From positions 25,825 through 89,824 of the forward strand of contig NZ_NKHF01000043.1 of NCBI RefSeq assembly GCF_002744175.1: DNA of 64,000 nucleotides, written 5' to 3'. Made by a program: the position numbers and the translations under genes. Below, one piece after another: positions 1 to 9,190 of this stretch. This DNA comes from Pseudoalteromonas piscicida. GTDB lineage: Bacteria; Pseudomonadota; Gammaproteobacteria; Enterobacterales; Alteromonadaceae. Positions within the stretch are counted from its first letter, which is position 1; each line of letters opens with the position of its first letter. Under the pieces are notes generated by a model. That model was not told where the DNA came from and ran no database searches. It worked only from the letters and a program-made list of their open reading frames with translations.

Positions 1-230
1 TCAATTTCTTTACTCGCTAAAAACTGCACTAAGTTGGGTGCCCTTTCAGCATTGTTAATGGTAATTTTGAGTGCTTCTGGCGATGCCATTTGTTTAAACA
101 TCACCGTAAACAGCACACACATGATAATCGGAGCACCAAAGCAATAATAAAGACCAGCCATTACCGAGCGTTTATCGCGGCTAGCATCCAATACTTCTTT
201 TTTAAACAGAATGGAGATTAATTTCATCAT
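1..230 (-). CDS. ABC-2 type transporter permease, NatB-like (partial)
   Basis: This is the N-terminal 76 or so residues of an integral membrane subunit; the rest lies beyond the left edge. The visible protein begins MMKLISILFKKEVLDASRDK, followed by a hydrophobic segment (GLYYCFGAPIIMCVLFTVMF), the usual start of ABC-2/NatB permeases, in which a cytoplasmic amphipathic stretch precedes the first membrane helix. It overlaps the end of the upstream ATPase gene in an ATGATGA arrangement, so the two are translationally coupled and very probably form one exporter. The start is either of two adjacent ATG codons (230 or 227). The substrate cannot be told; NatAB proteins of Bacillus export sodium. 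Confidence 0.8.
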   Translation of the reverse strand, partial: MMKLISILFKKEVLDASRDKRSVMAGLYYCFGAPIIMCVLFTVMFKQMASPEALKITINNAERAPNLVQFLASKEI

Positions 231-961
231 GCCGCAATTCCTTCATCTGTACCAATTAGAGTTATAAAAGCTTCTTCCAGTGATGCCTTACCGGTTTGTT
301 CACACAACGCTTGAGGCGACCCCTCGGCAACAACTTTCCCTTTTGCCATCACCACCACATGATCACACAACGCCGCTACTTCTTGCATTACATGGCTAGA
401 AAACAGCACACAATGACCTTGCGCTTTAAGCATCAGCAATAAATCTCGCAACACCCGTGTACTCATCACATCTAAGCCGCGAGTCGGCTCATCAAGCACA
501 ATATTGGTAGGCTTATGCACTATCGCCTGTGCCAATGCCGTTTTCATTCGCTGGCCTTGTGAAAAGCCCTTACAACGCCTGTCAGCTATATCTAGCATTT
601 GCAGTTTATCTAGCACTTCCTGCGTTGCCGCAGCCGCAGCTTGAGCGTCCATACCACTCAATTCGGCATAAAACTGTGTATACTCCCGTGGTGTCATACG
701 CTCATACAATCCACACGGGTCAGGAAATAGCCCGAGCTGCTGCTTTGCCTCTGTGGGTGATGTAGCAACATCAATATTATCGATTGAAGCCGTGCCTTGA
801 TCTGCTTGTAACAGACCAAACACGGTGCGTAAACAAGTTGTTTTACCGGCACCATTTGGGCCTAATAAGCCTGTAATTTGGCCATCGCGAGCAGTAAAAG
901 ACAGCCCATCTAAGGCATTCACTTCACCAATCTTTTTATATAAGTTATCAACTTGGATCAT
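227..961 (-). CDS. ABC transporter ATP-binding protein, NatA-like
   Basis: This 244-residue protein is the nucleotide-binding subunit of an ABC-2 type exporter, and hydrolyses ATP at the cytoplasmic face of the membrane. Walker A (GPNGAGKTT, about residues 34-42), the signature FSQGQ (133-137) and Walker B with the catalytic glutamate (IVLDEP, 154-159) are all present, followed by the H-loop (SSHVMQE). It overlaps the partial permease gene downstream by four bases and lies three bases after the S33 hydrolase gene, so the three are likely one transcript. Family knowledge (NatA, YhaQ, drug exporters) gives the transport role; the substrate is unknown. Confidence 0.88.
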   Translation of the reverse strand: MIQVDNLYKKIGEVNALDGLSFTARDGQITGLLGPNGAGKTTCLRTVFGLLQADQGTASIDNIDVATSPTEAKQQLGLFPDPCGLYERMTPREYTQFYAELSGMDAQAAAAATQEVLDKLQMLDIADRRCKGFSQGQRMKTALAQAIVHKPTNIVLDEPTRGLDVMSTRVLRDLLLMLKAQGHCVLFSSHVMQEVAALCDHVVVMAKGKVVAEGSPQALCEQTGKASLEEAFITLIGTDEGIAA

Positions 962-964
962 GAT

Positions 965-2452
965 TTACTCCTTCTCAGTAGCCGTTGCTGGACCATTAAT
1001 ATTCATGAAGAATTGCTTGCGGGTATCTTCATCTAGACAGCTCGTATCAAAATCCCCTATCGCTTTTTCATCATAAAATTTAGCGATCAGTTTGTTTGCA
1101 CAGCTTTGGCTGGCAACAATATGCGTTGCAGTTGGTGCGATTAAATGAGTTGCGTTGCTTAATTTTTCCATGGCTACTTCAGCCCATTTTGCCGGTGTTG
1201 CTGGGTCTAATCCCCCCGACAGCAACAGCGTTGGAATATCAGACTCTACCGCTTCATAATAACTAGGTGGAACAGGTTTCACGTCCCAAATTGGGCAGGT
1301 TGCGTCTAGCCCCTCTATCATCATTTTTCCCATGTAGTTATCACTATATTTGGCTTTGTCTGAAGCGGTTAATCTTGGCCAATCTTCGCCACACACGATA
1401 GCTTGATGCATCCCCAGCGCCAGCCCCATGCCCTCTTCACTTGGCGCCATTAAGCCGACCAGAGGTAATACATTGCCTTTCGCCGCTTCACTGATAGCAA
1501 GGGGGACTAAGACTCTGGAAGTATGAGAGTAAAGTGCCATCCTGATAGCACTAAACAACTTCATTTTGGTTAATTTCATTGTCAGTGGCTGGTTGGTTCT
1601 AGGATGCTTTACCGGCACCGTTATTGGCGTTTTATCTACCTGTTCAAGTAAGGATTGCCACTGTCTCGAAAGATTAGGGTAAGCACCTGCACAGTGTGTA
1701 TCGGCTTGGCACTGCTCAAATAAGGCGTTTAACGAACCTTCAATAGCACCACCGATGGCCATTAGGCTTTGATTATTGGGTGCGAGCCCATCTAATACCG
1801 CTGAGGCTACACTTTGTGGAAACTGCCTCATATATTCTAGTGCGATACGTGTACCATAAGAGCCTCCGTATAAATGAAGTTTGCTGTAGCCTAGTGCAGC
1901 TCTTACGGCATCGAAATCTTTCGCAGCAGCGACTGTAGTGTAATCTGATAGGTCTGTATCAAGTTTGTTTTTGCAGTCACGAGCATCATCTTGGTAGAAC
2001 TCAAGTCCTACTAAGCTATCATCTAACGCAAATTGCTGCGCTAATTCGTCAATATCACATTGTAAAAGGTTAGACTTACCCGTCCCTCTCTGGTCAACAA
2101 GAATTATATCTCGGCTTTCGCGGGCATACTTGAGTATGCTTTCGAAGTTAGCGGCTATTTCTGTTGCTGATTGCCCTGGCCCCCCAGCAAAAGCTAGCAC
2201 CGCTTCTTGTGGATAGAGCGGTTTGATTGCAGGGATAACCATAAAGTGAATATCAATTTTTTGTTCTGCTTTTCCTTCACTCAGAGGTTGAGAAATCTTG
2301 CCGCATTGGGCTCTGTCGCTAAGGTTTTTAGCGTAACAATCCCAAAGTTCTACCGAGGGTGTGGCTGCCTGTATTGATAGCGCGGTTCCCAATGCAAATG
2401 GAAGAAGCGCCAGCTTTACTAAGCTTTTCTTAAACTTATATGGCTTTTTCAT
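965..2452 (-). CDS. Exported alpha/beta hydrolase, peptidase S33 (TAP-like)
   Basis: This 495-residue secreted hydrolase resembles proline iminopeptidase and tripeptidyl aminopeptidases. A signal peptide is visible (basic MKKPYKFKKS, a hydrophobic stretch, then SIQAA about residues 26-30). The oxyanion-hole motif GGPG is at 90-93, DQRGTG near 120, and the nucleophile elbow GGSYG has Ser198. The C-terminal TAP-like part holds LSGGLDPATP (catalytic Asp) and ATHIVAS (catalytic His). It should remove N-terminal residues from peptides in the periplasm or outside. It is three bases upstream of the NatA-like gene, which suggests co-transcription; whether it acts on something the transporter exports is only a guess. 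Confidence 0.87.
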   Translation of the reverse strand: MKKPYKFKKSLVKLALLPFALGTALSIQAATPSVELWDCYAKNLSDRAQCGKISQPLSEGKAEQKIDIHFMVIPAIKPLYPQEAVLAFAGGPGQSATEIAANFESILKYARESRDIILVDQRGTGKSNLLQCDIDELAQQFALDDSLVGLEFYQDDARDCKNKLDTDLSDYTTVAAAKDFDAVRAALGYSKLHLYGGSYGTRIALEYMRQFPQSVASAVLDGLAPNNQSLMAIGGAIEGSLNALFEQCQADTHCAGAYPNLSRQWQSLLEQVDKTPITVPVKHPRTNQPLTMKLTKMKLFSAIRMALYSHTSRVLVPLAISEAAKGNVLPLVGLMAPSEEGMGLALGMHQAIVCGEDWPRLTASDKAKYSDNYMGKMMIEGLDATCPIWDVKPVPPSYYEAVESDIPTLLLSGGLDPATPAKWAEVAMEKLSNATHLIAPTATHIVASQSCANKLIAKFYDEKAIGDFDTSCLDEDTRKQFFMNINGPATATEKE

Positions 2453-2498
2453 AGTTAATTCCTTGTTGACTCACAGTCAATATGCTAACTTTAAGTGA

Positions 2499-2527
2499 GT
2501 GTATCAGTGTATTATTGTATTAATACA
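2499..2527. promoter_or_regulatory. Candidate operator/promoter of the GntR-ABC operon
   Basis: A perfect 12-base palindrome, TGTATTAATACA, lies at 2516-2527, 14 bases before the regulator's start codon, with further TGTAT half-sites just upstream (from about 2500). GntR proteins of the YtrA subfamily commonly bind such palindromes in front of their own operon, so autorepression is likely. A second palindrome, TTGACTCACAGTCAA (2466-2480), sits near the divergent hydrolase start and could be part of either promoter. Binding is inferred from position and symmetry only. Confidence 0.5.
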
Positions 2528-2541
2528 GTAGAATTAGAGTA

Positions 2542-2907
2542 ATGCTAGACCTTATTCATGTCAACCCCAATAGTGCAGAACCGATTTATAAACAGCTATT
2601 TGATCAAATAGTAAGATTAATCGTGTCTGGAAAAGCACAAACCGGAGATGAGCTACCATCGGTGAGAAAGCTGGCCGAGCACTTTGCGGTCAATCCAATG
2701 ACCGTTTCTCGAGCCATCGGACAGCTAGTCGACCAAGGTTGGCTTGAACGAAGACGTGGTCAACCGACTCGAGTTGCAAAGCAACAACAACCCCAACAAA
2801 CCGATAACCTTTTGAGCAAAAACTTAGATATTCTAATCACTGATGCCAAACAGCTTGGGCTCAGTAAAGCAGAATTGCTGTCATTGATTGATAAAAATTG
2901 GGAATAA
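2542..2907 (+). CDS. GntR family transcriptional regulator, YtrA subfamily
   Basis: This 121-residue DNA-binding repressor has an N-terminal winged helix (EPIYKQLFDQIVRLIVSGKA, then LPSVRKLAEHFAVNPMTVSR, about residues 13-60) and only a short helical tail, without an effector domain. This compact form defines the YtrA subfamily, whose genes sit at the head of ABC transporter operons and respond to cell-envelope-active compounds in several bacteria. Here the next genes are an ABC ATPase (five bases downstream) and a membrane subunit, as expected. A palindromic operator candidate precedes the gene. The inducing signal is unknown. Confidence 0.9.
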   Translation: MLDLIHVNPNSAEPIYKQLFDQIVRLIVSGKAQTGDELPSVRKLAEHFAVNPMTVSRAIGQLVDQGWLERRRGQPTRVAKQQQPQQTDNLLSKNLDILITDAKQLGLSKAELLSLIDKNWE

Positions 2908-2912
2908 GAATA

Positions 2913-3746
2913 ATGACTACCCCACTTCTACAATTCAGCCACATCAATAAACAATTTGCAGACAAACCAGTATTGACCGACATCAACCTGACGATTGAGC
3001 CGGGTATGGTAATGGGCCTGTTAGGACGAAATGGCGCGGGCAAAACCACACTGTTACGAATTGCACTTGGATTAATTAGCCAAAACGCCGGCGACGTGCG
3101 CTGCTTGAATAGTGATAACCACCACCTCAGCCCCGAATGCAAAAGTAAAATTGGTTATGTGCCTCAGCAGCCATGTGGTTATCAGGGTTTTAAAGTAAAA
3201 GATGCCCTAGCGCTGCACCGCAGCTTCTATGCAAATTGGGACATGACGCTAGAACAAGAATGGCTGTCTCGGTTTGAGCTTGATGGTAGTGCGTTGGTAA
3301 GCAACCTCTCCATCGGGCAGCAGCAAAGTCTGGCGCTCATCATGGCGATGTCCTATCGCCCTCAGCTGCTTATTTTAGACGAGCCAGCGTCTAGCTTAGA
3401 CCCTATTGCCCGTAGAGAGTTTATGTCTGATCTATTTGAGCTGGCACTAGAGGCCGGCGCTGGCGTACTTTTCTCCTCACATATTACCTCCGACGTTGAG
3501 CGCGTAGCGAGCCATATCGCTATTATCAAACAAGGTCGAGTGATAGTCACAGGAGAGTTAGACACCTTAAAAGAGCAGATCAGAGTGATACCTCGTCATT
3601 CACTAGACAATTTACCCGAAGGTGAAGTACTCCACCAATCTGAGCGCTGCACTATATTTAAAGCAAATAACGCAAATACATGGCCTACAGGTCTTCAATA
3701 CAATACGACTAACCTAGAACAGCTTTTTGTGGAGCTGCACGCATGA
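2913..3746 (+). CDS. ABC transporter ATP-binding protein of the GntR-linked exporter
   Basis: This 277-residue ATPase carries Walker A (GLLGRNGAGKTT), the signature LSIGQQQ, Walker B with catalytic Glu (LLILDEPASSLDP) and the H-loop (SSHITSD), followed by a C-terminal extension typical of antibiotic-type ABC-2 exporters (YtrB, BcrA). The ATG at 2913 is preferred; an in-frame TTG at 2898 overlaps the regulator gene and has no better ribosome site. It is the middle gene of regulator-ATPase-permease and overlaps the permease start by four bases (ATGA), so subunits are coupled. The exported substrate is not evident. Confidence 0.88.
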   Translation: MTTPLLQFSHINKQFADKPVLTDINLTIEPGMVMGLLGRNGAGKTTLLRIALGLISQNAGDVRCLNSDNHHLSPECKSKIGYVPQQPCGYQGFKVKDALALHRSFYANWDMTLEQEWLSRFELDGSALVSNLSIGQQQSLALIMAMSYRPQLLILDEPASSLDPIARREFMSDLFELALEAGAGVLFSSHITSDVERVASHIAIIKQGRVIVTGELDTLKEQIRVIPRHSLDNLPEGEVLHQSERCTIFKANNANTWPTGLQYNTTNLEQLFVELHA

Positions 3747-4996
3747 TTGCTAGCACAACACGAAACTGGTGGTCTGGTTTACTCGGTTTTTGGCTAAAAG
3801 AATGTGGCGCAGCCAACTTTTTCATCCCTGGAGTAATAGCAGCGATATTGGCTCCCTGGCTTTTTCTAGTTGAGGATAGGGGTTTACAGAGTTTCTCCTT
3901 AACCTTCTCCATTAGTGCATTATGGATGGCGTTTTGCTGGCAAATTGTAAAACTTCAAGCGCAGGAAAATGCGTTGTTATTGCCAGCGCTCAAGTTACAT
4001 GTATACAAACAGGGCTGGATAATTTTGGCGTTTGGCTATGCTTTAAATTCACTTGCACTGATTGAAATACCGCTAACAAGTGTTGCCTCTGGCATGTTAT
4101 TTTCTAGTGCCTTCTGTGGATGCTTCTTTTTGTTATCAATGAGAAATAGCGCCTACTTTAAACACAACAGCTACTTCTTTATGCTTATCCTTATGCTTTC
4201 GATGTTTTTTGGTGAGCAGCCTATGGTGCTAGTATTACTCTCATTGCCGCCAACCATTATCAGTTTATACCTAATTGCAACCAAACAGAAAAATTGTCAG
4301 TGGCACCCTCTCGCATATCAGACATACCTAAATAATATTCAAACTGGCTGGCTTCCGGTTAATACCTTTTCCCCAGAAAAGGTCACTCAGAAGTTTAGAC
4401 AAGTGTTTATGCCCATGAGTTATTTTGCTGGTAATATCTTAGTACAAACGAGTCAGGTCTTCATACTAGCAGGCGTGCTTTCTATTATAGCGGCGGGGTA
4501 CTTTGGCACAAACGTTCACTTTTTGGTTATTCTAATGGACATGCTGCTGGTGATGATTGCAATTTTTATCTGCTGGTCAAAATTACAGACAAAAATGAGC
4601 TGGGATCGCTTGTACCTCCTTCCTATTTATTCCAGCTTAAACGCGCTCAAGCAAGCATACCATTTTGCTACCGTGAAGCTTGCTTTGTACTTATCACTTT
4701 ACCAACTTGCCGTGATAGTAGTGTGCGATACATTTTTAACTATGCAACCCGTTAACAACTACTTAATTATGTTTGTAGGCTCAATAACAGGCTTTTTGTT
4801 ATGCATCGCAATCGGAAGTATAGTACGCAATGCTATTACGTTATCGCTATCTTGTATGCTTGTATTGGCGTTACATAGCGCCTTTAAGGCCTATCTTTTG
4901 TCGCACGCGCAAACACCTCTAAGCCTGTTTTTGCTGGCGATTTATAGTGCTCTGGTTGTCGCTCTGCTCCTTTATGCAAATAGAAAAGTGAGGTAA
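3743..4996 (+). CDS. ABC exporter membrane subunit
   Basis: This 417-residue, very hydrophobic protein should be the permease partner of the ATPase that overlaps its start. About ten to twelve hydrophobic segments can be seen, arranged in two halves separated by a polar stretch around residues 185-225, as in ABC-2 permeases of the YtrC/D type. No sequence motif names a substrate. The gene ends inside a perfect inverted repeat shared with the convergent yqhA gene. The family assignment comes mainly from context and hydropathy. Confidence 0.78.
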   Translation: MIASTTRNWWSGLLGFWLKECGAANFFIPGVIAAILAPWLFLVEDRGLQSFSLTFSISALWMAFCWQIVKLQAQENALLLPALKLHVYKQGWIILAFGYALNSLALIEIPLTSVASGMLFSSAFCGCFFLLSMRNSAYFKHNSYFFMLILMLSMFFGEQPMVLVLLSLPPTIISLYLIATKQKNCQWHPLAYQTYLNNIQTGWLPVNTFSPEKVTQKFRQVFMPMSYFAGNILVQTSQVFILAGVLSIIAAGYFGTNVHFLVILMDMLLVMIAIFICWSKLQTKMSWDRLYLLPIYSSLNALKQAYHFATVKLALYLSLYQLAVIVVCDTFLTMQPVNNYLIMFVGSITGFLLCIAIGSIVRNAITLSLSCMLVLALHSAFKAYLLSHAQTPLSLFLLAIYSALVVALLLYANRKVR

Positions 4997-5015
4997 GCAA
5001 AAGCTTGCTTACCTC
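4990..5015. terminator. Hairpin between convergent genes, overlapping both ends
   Basis: A perfect 11-base inverted repeat (GAGGTAAGCAA, loop AAGC, TTGCTTACCTC) contains the stop codon of the plus-strand permease and all but the last base of the stop codon of minus-strand yqhA. No uridine run follows on either strand, so it may act as an mRNA 3'-end stabiliser or a weak bidirectional terminator. Confidence 0.5.
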
Positions 5016-5574
5016 AATGAGAATGGGTACGGCTATTAATGTAGTCTGTGACAGAAAATAAAACGCCAGAAATTACGAAAGTAATATGAATTCCAACCTT
5101 CCAAGCGAGCTGCTCACTGGTTAAGTCTTGGGAATGAATAAACACTTTAAGTAACTCCACCGCCGATATTGCAACAATAGCACTGATCAGTTTAATTTTT
5201 AGTCCAGAAAAGCCAACCTTACCCATCCAAGTCGGTTTGTCTTCTTGTGGTTCTACATTCAATTTAGAAACAAAATTCTCATATCCACTGAAAATAATGA
5301 TAATTAGCAACCCCGCTAAAAGTGCGGTATCGACCAAGGTTAAAATTCCAATTAATAAATCCTGATTGGAAGCCGTTAGGGCACTCACTGTCATCATGTA
5401 GAGCTGTTTAAAGAATTTCAGTAGTAATAGCACAATAGCCAGTAACAACCCGACAAAAAAAGGTGCCAGTAACCAACGCCCTTTAAATAGAGTGCGTTCT
5501 AGCATATATTCGTAGCGATTCGTCGGCTCGCCCCCAGACTGAGTATCTTTTTCCATATTGTTGATTCTTAGCAT
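5014..5574 (-). CDS. yqhA: YqhA family (UPF0114) inner membrane protein
   Basis: This protein of about 186 residues has the family hallmark ERTLFKGRWLLAPFFVGLLL near the N-terminus, then three further hydrophobic segments (about residues 67-90, 100-120 and 155-175). UPF0114/YqhA proteins are small inner membrane proteins of uncertain role. The ATG at 5574 has an AGGT about nine bases upstream; an in-frame ATG at 5556 (MEKDTQ) is also possible. It runs convergently to the ABC permease. Family membership is clear, function is not known. Confidence 0.85.
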   Translation of the reverse strand: MLRINNMEKDTQSGGEPTNRYEYMLERTLFKGRWLLAPFFVGLLLAIVLLLLKFFKQLYMMTVSALTASNQDLLIGILTLVDTALLAGLLIIIIFSGYENFVSKLNVEPQEDKPTWMGKVGFSGLKIKLISAIVAISAVELLKVFIHSQDLTSEQLAWKVGIHITFVISGVLFSVTDYINSRTHSH

Positions 5575-5736
5575 TTAAAATAACCTATGAATGTAGCACC
5601 TTAAAAGCAGTTTCTCACCTTTTATCGATCAAGGTTTGAATCAATTTTTTACTCTTTAAGAGAAAATTAATTCGTTTTCCTTATGCGAGATTTTGATTTA
5701 AAACATGCGTGTACTTTCAACTAACAGGTAACACGA

Positions 5737-5979
5737 ATGAAAACCTTAGCTTCATCATTAATCGCTCTGTCTTTGCTCGCGTGCGTATCAGCGCAAGCAA
5801 ACGAAGAGTTGCCAGTCGCACCTGCTGATCTGGTTCAAGAGTTAACTGAAATGTGCCTTGATTGGGCCAAAGATGATGACGTACAAGCATCTGAACTAAA
5901 AAAATACGTTCTAAACTGTGTTAACGATGAGCTAGATGCAACTGGCTATCAAAAAGTAAAAGATGTAGATATCAAATAA
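5737..5979 (+). CDS. Small exported protein of unknown function
   Basis: This 80-residue protein has a clear signal peptide (MKTLASSLIALSLLACVSAQA, cut probably before NEELPV), leaving an acidic mature peptide of about 59 residues with two cysteines (MCLDWAKDDD and LNCVNDEL) that could pair in the periplasm. GTAAC lies just before the ATG rather than a strong Shine-Dalgarno. It stands alone, followed by a strong bidirectional terminator. I do not recognise the family beyond its being the kind of short secreted protein common in Alteromonadales. Confidence 0.7.
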   Translation: MKTLASSLIALSLLACVSAQANEELPVAPADLVQELTEMCLDWAKDDDVQASELKKYVLNCVNDELDATGYQKVKDVDIK

Positions 5980-6156
5980 TATCAAGCTGCTTAATGCAGT
6001 CTTTTTAAAGGGTAGAAAGGCTTGCCAATAACTAAGAAAAGCTTAAATTATTAAGTTTTTAACCCAGTTAGCGTAAGACTCCTCCACCCTCAAATTGATG
6101 CACTATTAAGCCTCAACGGTATAATGTCTATCACCGCTGAAAACTGATATAAAAAA

Positions 6157-6192
6157 GGCCGCTCAATCATAATGAGCGGCCTTTTATTTTTT
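6157..6192. terminator. Bidirectional Rho-independent terminator
   Basis: The stem GGCCGCTCA / TGAGCGGCC (loop ATCATAA, 6157-6181) is flanked by A6 on the left and CTTTTATTTTTT on the right, so it can stop transcription from the small exported gene on plus and from topA on minus. Confidence 0.85.
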
Positions 6193-6200
6193 AGCTAAGT

Positions 6201-6252
6201 AACCTGAAGTTTGGATAATGCTAATGTGCATTAGTTATCCGAAGCTCAAGTT
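6201..6252. repeat. Dispersed intergenic repeat, palindromic copy
   Basis: This 52-base near-palindrome starts AACCTGAAGTTTGGATAA and ends TTATCCGAAGCTCAAGTT, with an inner perfect CTAATG-TG-CATTAG. Each arm matches the left end of the repeat family seen at 27414, 44129, 46978 and 58272. It lies between a terminator and the 3' end of topA. Confidence 0.65.
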
Positions 6253-6294
6253 AAGTCGCCTCTACTCGAAAAACCTACGATTTTATCGAGTCGG

Positions 6295-8940
6295 TTATGC
6301 TTTTTTCTTTCGAGTCGCTTTTTCTTCCTCAACCCATTTACCATTGTTGTAAGTTGCTTTCCAACCAGTGGCCTTTCCGTCCACTTCGGTCATTACGTAT
6401 TGGGTTTTGGTTTTCCTCGAATAACGCACTATAGCAAGGTTACCATCTGGATCTTGCTCTGGTGCGTCTGCTAAGTAATAAAATTTCGGTGAAATTCTAT
6501 CTCTAAAACGTTTTAGCTCCGCAACCTTTGGTGCCCTAGTTTCTCTCGACTTAGGGAAGGTATGTGCAGCTAAGAAGATACCAGAAGCACCATCACGTAA
6601 CACAAAGTGAGCATCAGACTTTTCACATTCTAGCTCAGGTAATGGAACTGGATCCTCTTTCGGTGGCGCAGCCTCACCGTTTTTCAGTAGCTTACGGGTA
6701 TTTTTACATGTTTCACTGGTGCAACCAAAGTATTTACCGAAGCGGCCTGACTTAAGCTGCATATCGGCGCCACACTTATCACACTCAATCACAGGTCCGT
6801 CGTAACCTTTGATTTTGAATGAACCTGTCTCAATCTGATAGCCTTTACATGCAGGGTTATTACCACAAACATGAAGCTTTTTAGTTTCATCAATTAAGTA
6901 AGAGTCCATTGCAGTTTCACAAATTGGACAACGCTTCATATGGCGAAGAGACTCAGCTTCAGCTTCTTCATCGGCATCTGCAGCAACCGCTTCATCACCA
7001 GATACTAAGTTTATCGTCGTCGTACAACGCTCTTTTGGTGGTAAGTTGTACCCTGTACAGCCTAGGAAAACGCCTGTTGATGCTGTGCGGATCCCCATTT
7101 TTCTTGAACAGGTCGGACAGTCAATATCGGTTTCTACCATGACGTTTTGACGCATCCCGCCTTCACTTTCGTCACCGGCTGCAATTTCTAATTGATGAGA
7201 GAAATCCGCATAAAACTTATCGAGGACCTGAGTCCATACACGTTCGCCTTCTGCGATATCATCCAGACGACCTTCCATCTTTGCTGTAAAGTCAAAGTTC
7301 ATCAAGTCATTGAAGTTCTCTACTAGACGGTCAGTAACGATTTCACCCATTTTTTCAGCATAAAAACGGCGATTTTCTACACGAACATATCCACGGTCTT
7401 GGATAGTCGAAATAATAGCAGCATAAGTAGATGGGCGGCCAATTCCACGTTTTTCTAGCTCTTTAACTAAACTCGCTTCGCTATAACGAGCAGGTGGTTT
7501 AGTAAAGTGTTGCTTCGGGTCTAACGCAATCAGATTTAGCTTGTCACCAACGGTAACACTTGGCAGCGCTTGATCTTCCTCGTTCTTCTTACGAACCGCA
7601 GGCTGTACACGCGTCCAACCGTCAAACCTGAGTACTCGGCCTTTGGCTTTCAAGGTGTAATCTTCTGCTGCTACCGTTAGAGTAGTTAAATCGTATTCTG
7701 CCGGTGTCATTTGGCACGCAACAAACTGACGCCAAATTAACTCATAAAGCTTTTTAGCATCGGCTTCAACACCATCAAGGTGACCGGATAAAATTGTCAC
7801 GTCAGAAGGACGGATTGCTTCGTGCGCTTCTTGGGCATTACCTTTAGCAGAATAACGTAACGGCGCATCTGGTAAATACTTGCTACCAAACTCACTATCA
7901 ATATAGCCACGACACATTTCGAGCGCGTCGTTTGATAGGTTTGTTGAGTCTGTACGCATATAAGTGATGTAACCAGCCTCATAAAGACGCTGGGCTAACA
8001 TCATGGTTTTCTTTACACCGTAACCTAAACGCGTACTGGCAGCTTGCTGCATCGTCGAGGTAATAAATGGTGCGCTTGGCTTACTTTTGCTTGGCTTTTC
8101 TTCAACTTTAACCACTTCATAAGCGCTGTTTTCTAGCACTCGAACTGCTGCATCCGCTTGTGATTTGTTGACTGGCTTAAATGCCTCGCCTTGATATTTG
8201 GTTACCGCAAGACGAATATCCTCTTTTGATGCTTTCACATCAGCATGGATATCCCAAAACTCCTCGGGGATAAACGCCTTGATTTCGCGTTCACGCTCTA
8301 CCAATAACCTTACAGCAACAGACTGAACTCGTCCTGCGGAGAGTCCTCGTGCAACTTTTTGCCACAACAGCGGTGACACCATAAAGCCCACAACACGGTC
8401 AAGGAATCGTCTTGCCTGCTGTGCGTACACCATGTCGGTATTCAGCTCACCGGGTGATTCAAACGCCTGCTTAATCGCATTTTTGGTAATTTCGTTGAAC
8501 ACAACGCGCTTATACTTACTTTCATCGCCACCGATAATTTGCTCGAGGTGCCACGCGATGGCCTCCCCCTCTCTATCCAAATCGGTTGCGAGATAGATAT
8601 GGTCGGCGTCTTCAGCAAGCTTTTGTAGCTCTTGCACTACTTTTTCTTTACCTGGCAAAATTTCGTAATGTGGTTCCCAACCCTTTTCAGGATCAATCCC
8701 CATTCTCGCAACTAAGTTTGCATAGTCTTTGTGCTTTTTATATTGCGCTTTCTCTTCAGGTGACATTTTACGCACTTCAGCTGGCGACTTGGTTGCTAAA
8801 CCTTTCGTTTTACCTGCACCTGAAGTAGGAAGATCTCGAACATGGCCCACACTGGATTTAACAATGTAATCCTTGCCGAGGTATTTATTGATTGTTTTTG
8901 CCTTCGCGGGAGACTCTACAATTACTAGCGATTTGCCCAT
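6295..8940 (-). CDS. topA: DNA topoisomerase I
   Basis: This 881-residue type IA topoisomerase relaxes negative supercoils. The Toprim domain is at the start ([19 protein letters not shown], then [13 protein letters not shown]), and the catalytic tyrosine lies in [13 protein letters not shown] near residue 330. Three C4-type zinc modules follow (CPTC...C near 600, CPIC...C near 670, CDKC...C near 720), then a basic C-terminal tail ending in RKKKA. Length and order match the E. coli enzyme (865 residues). It is a single gene with a terminator downstream. The ATG at 8940 fits the family's N-terminus. Confidence 0.98.
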   Translation of the reverse strand: MGKSLVIVESPAKAKTINKYLGKDYIVKSSVGHVRDLPTSGAGKTKGLATKSPAEVRKMSPEEKAQYKKHKDYANLVARMGIDPEKGWEPHYEILPGKEKVVQELQKLAEDADHIYLATDLDREGEAIAWHLEQIIGGDESKYKRVVFNEITKNAIKQAFESPGELNTDMVYAQQARRFLDRVVGFMVSPLLWQKVARGLSAGRVQSVAVRLLVEREREIKAFIPEEFWDIHADVKASKEDIRLAVTKYQGEAFKPVNKSQADAAVRVLENSAYEVVKVEEKPSKSKPSAPFITSTMQQAASTRLGYGVKKTMMLAQRLYEAGYITYMRTDSTNLSNDALEMCRGYIDSEFGSKYLPDAPLRYSAKGNAQEAHEAIRPSDVTILSGHLDGVEADAKKLYELIWRQFVACQMTPAEYDLTTLTVAAEDYTLKAKGRVLRFDGWTRVQPAVRKKNEEDQALPSVTVGDKLNLIALDPKQHFTKPPARYSEASLVKELEKRGIGRPSTYAAIISTIQDRGYVRVENRRFYAEKMGEIVTDRLVENFNDLMNFDFTAKMEGRLDDIAEGERVWTQVLDKFYADFSHQLEIAAGDESEGGMRQNVMVETDIDCPTCSRKMGIRTASTGVFLGCTGYNLPPKERCTTTINLVSGDEAVAADADEEAEAESLRHMKRCPICETAMDSYLIDETKKLHVCGNNPACKGYQIETGSFKIKGYDGPVIECDKCGADMQLKSGRFGKYFGCTSETCKNTRKLLKNGEAAPPKEDPVPLPELECEKSDAHFVLRDGASGIFLAAHTFPKSRETRAPKVAELKRFRDRISPKFYYLADAPEQDPDGNLAIVRYSRKTKTQYVMTEVDGKATGWKATYNNGKWVEEEKATRKKKA

Positions 8941-9154
8941 AGCTGCCTATTTTTGACCGATTCTGTCTGTGTTTGCCCTTACTTGGGCGTTGAATTACTT
9001 ATAGGTATATCTACAAACACCTATTGTTACAAGCTAAAAATACGAACTTTTCCCCAATCACCGAATTATTATCCAATTTATGTACAATATTCAGCCAATT
9101 TAGGGACACATTCTTTTATATAAGGTTAAGGCACGGGAATATAAAGGAATAGAA

Positions 9155-9182
9155 ACAAAAATGCCAACCCGAAAGTTGGCAT
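9155..9182 (-). terminator. Rho-independent terminator of the Ig-repeat lipoprotein gene
   Basis: On the minus strand the stem ATGCCAAC/GTTGGCAT (9161-9182, loop of six bases) is followed by TTTTTGTTTC just eight bases after the stop codon of the lipoprotein gene. Confidence 0.8.
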
Positions 9183-9190
9183 TTGTTGAA

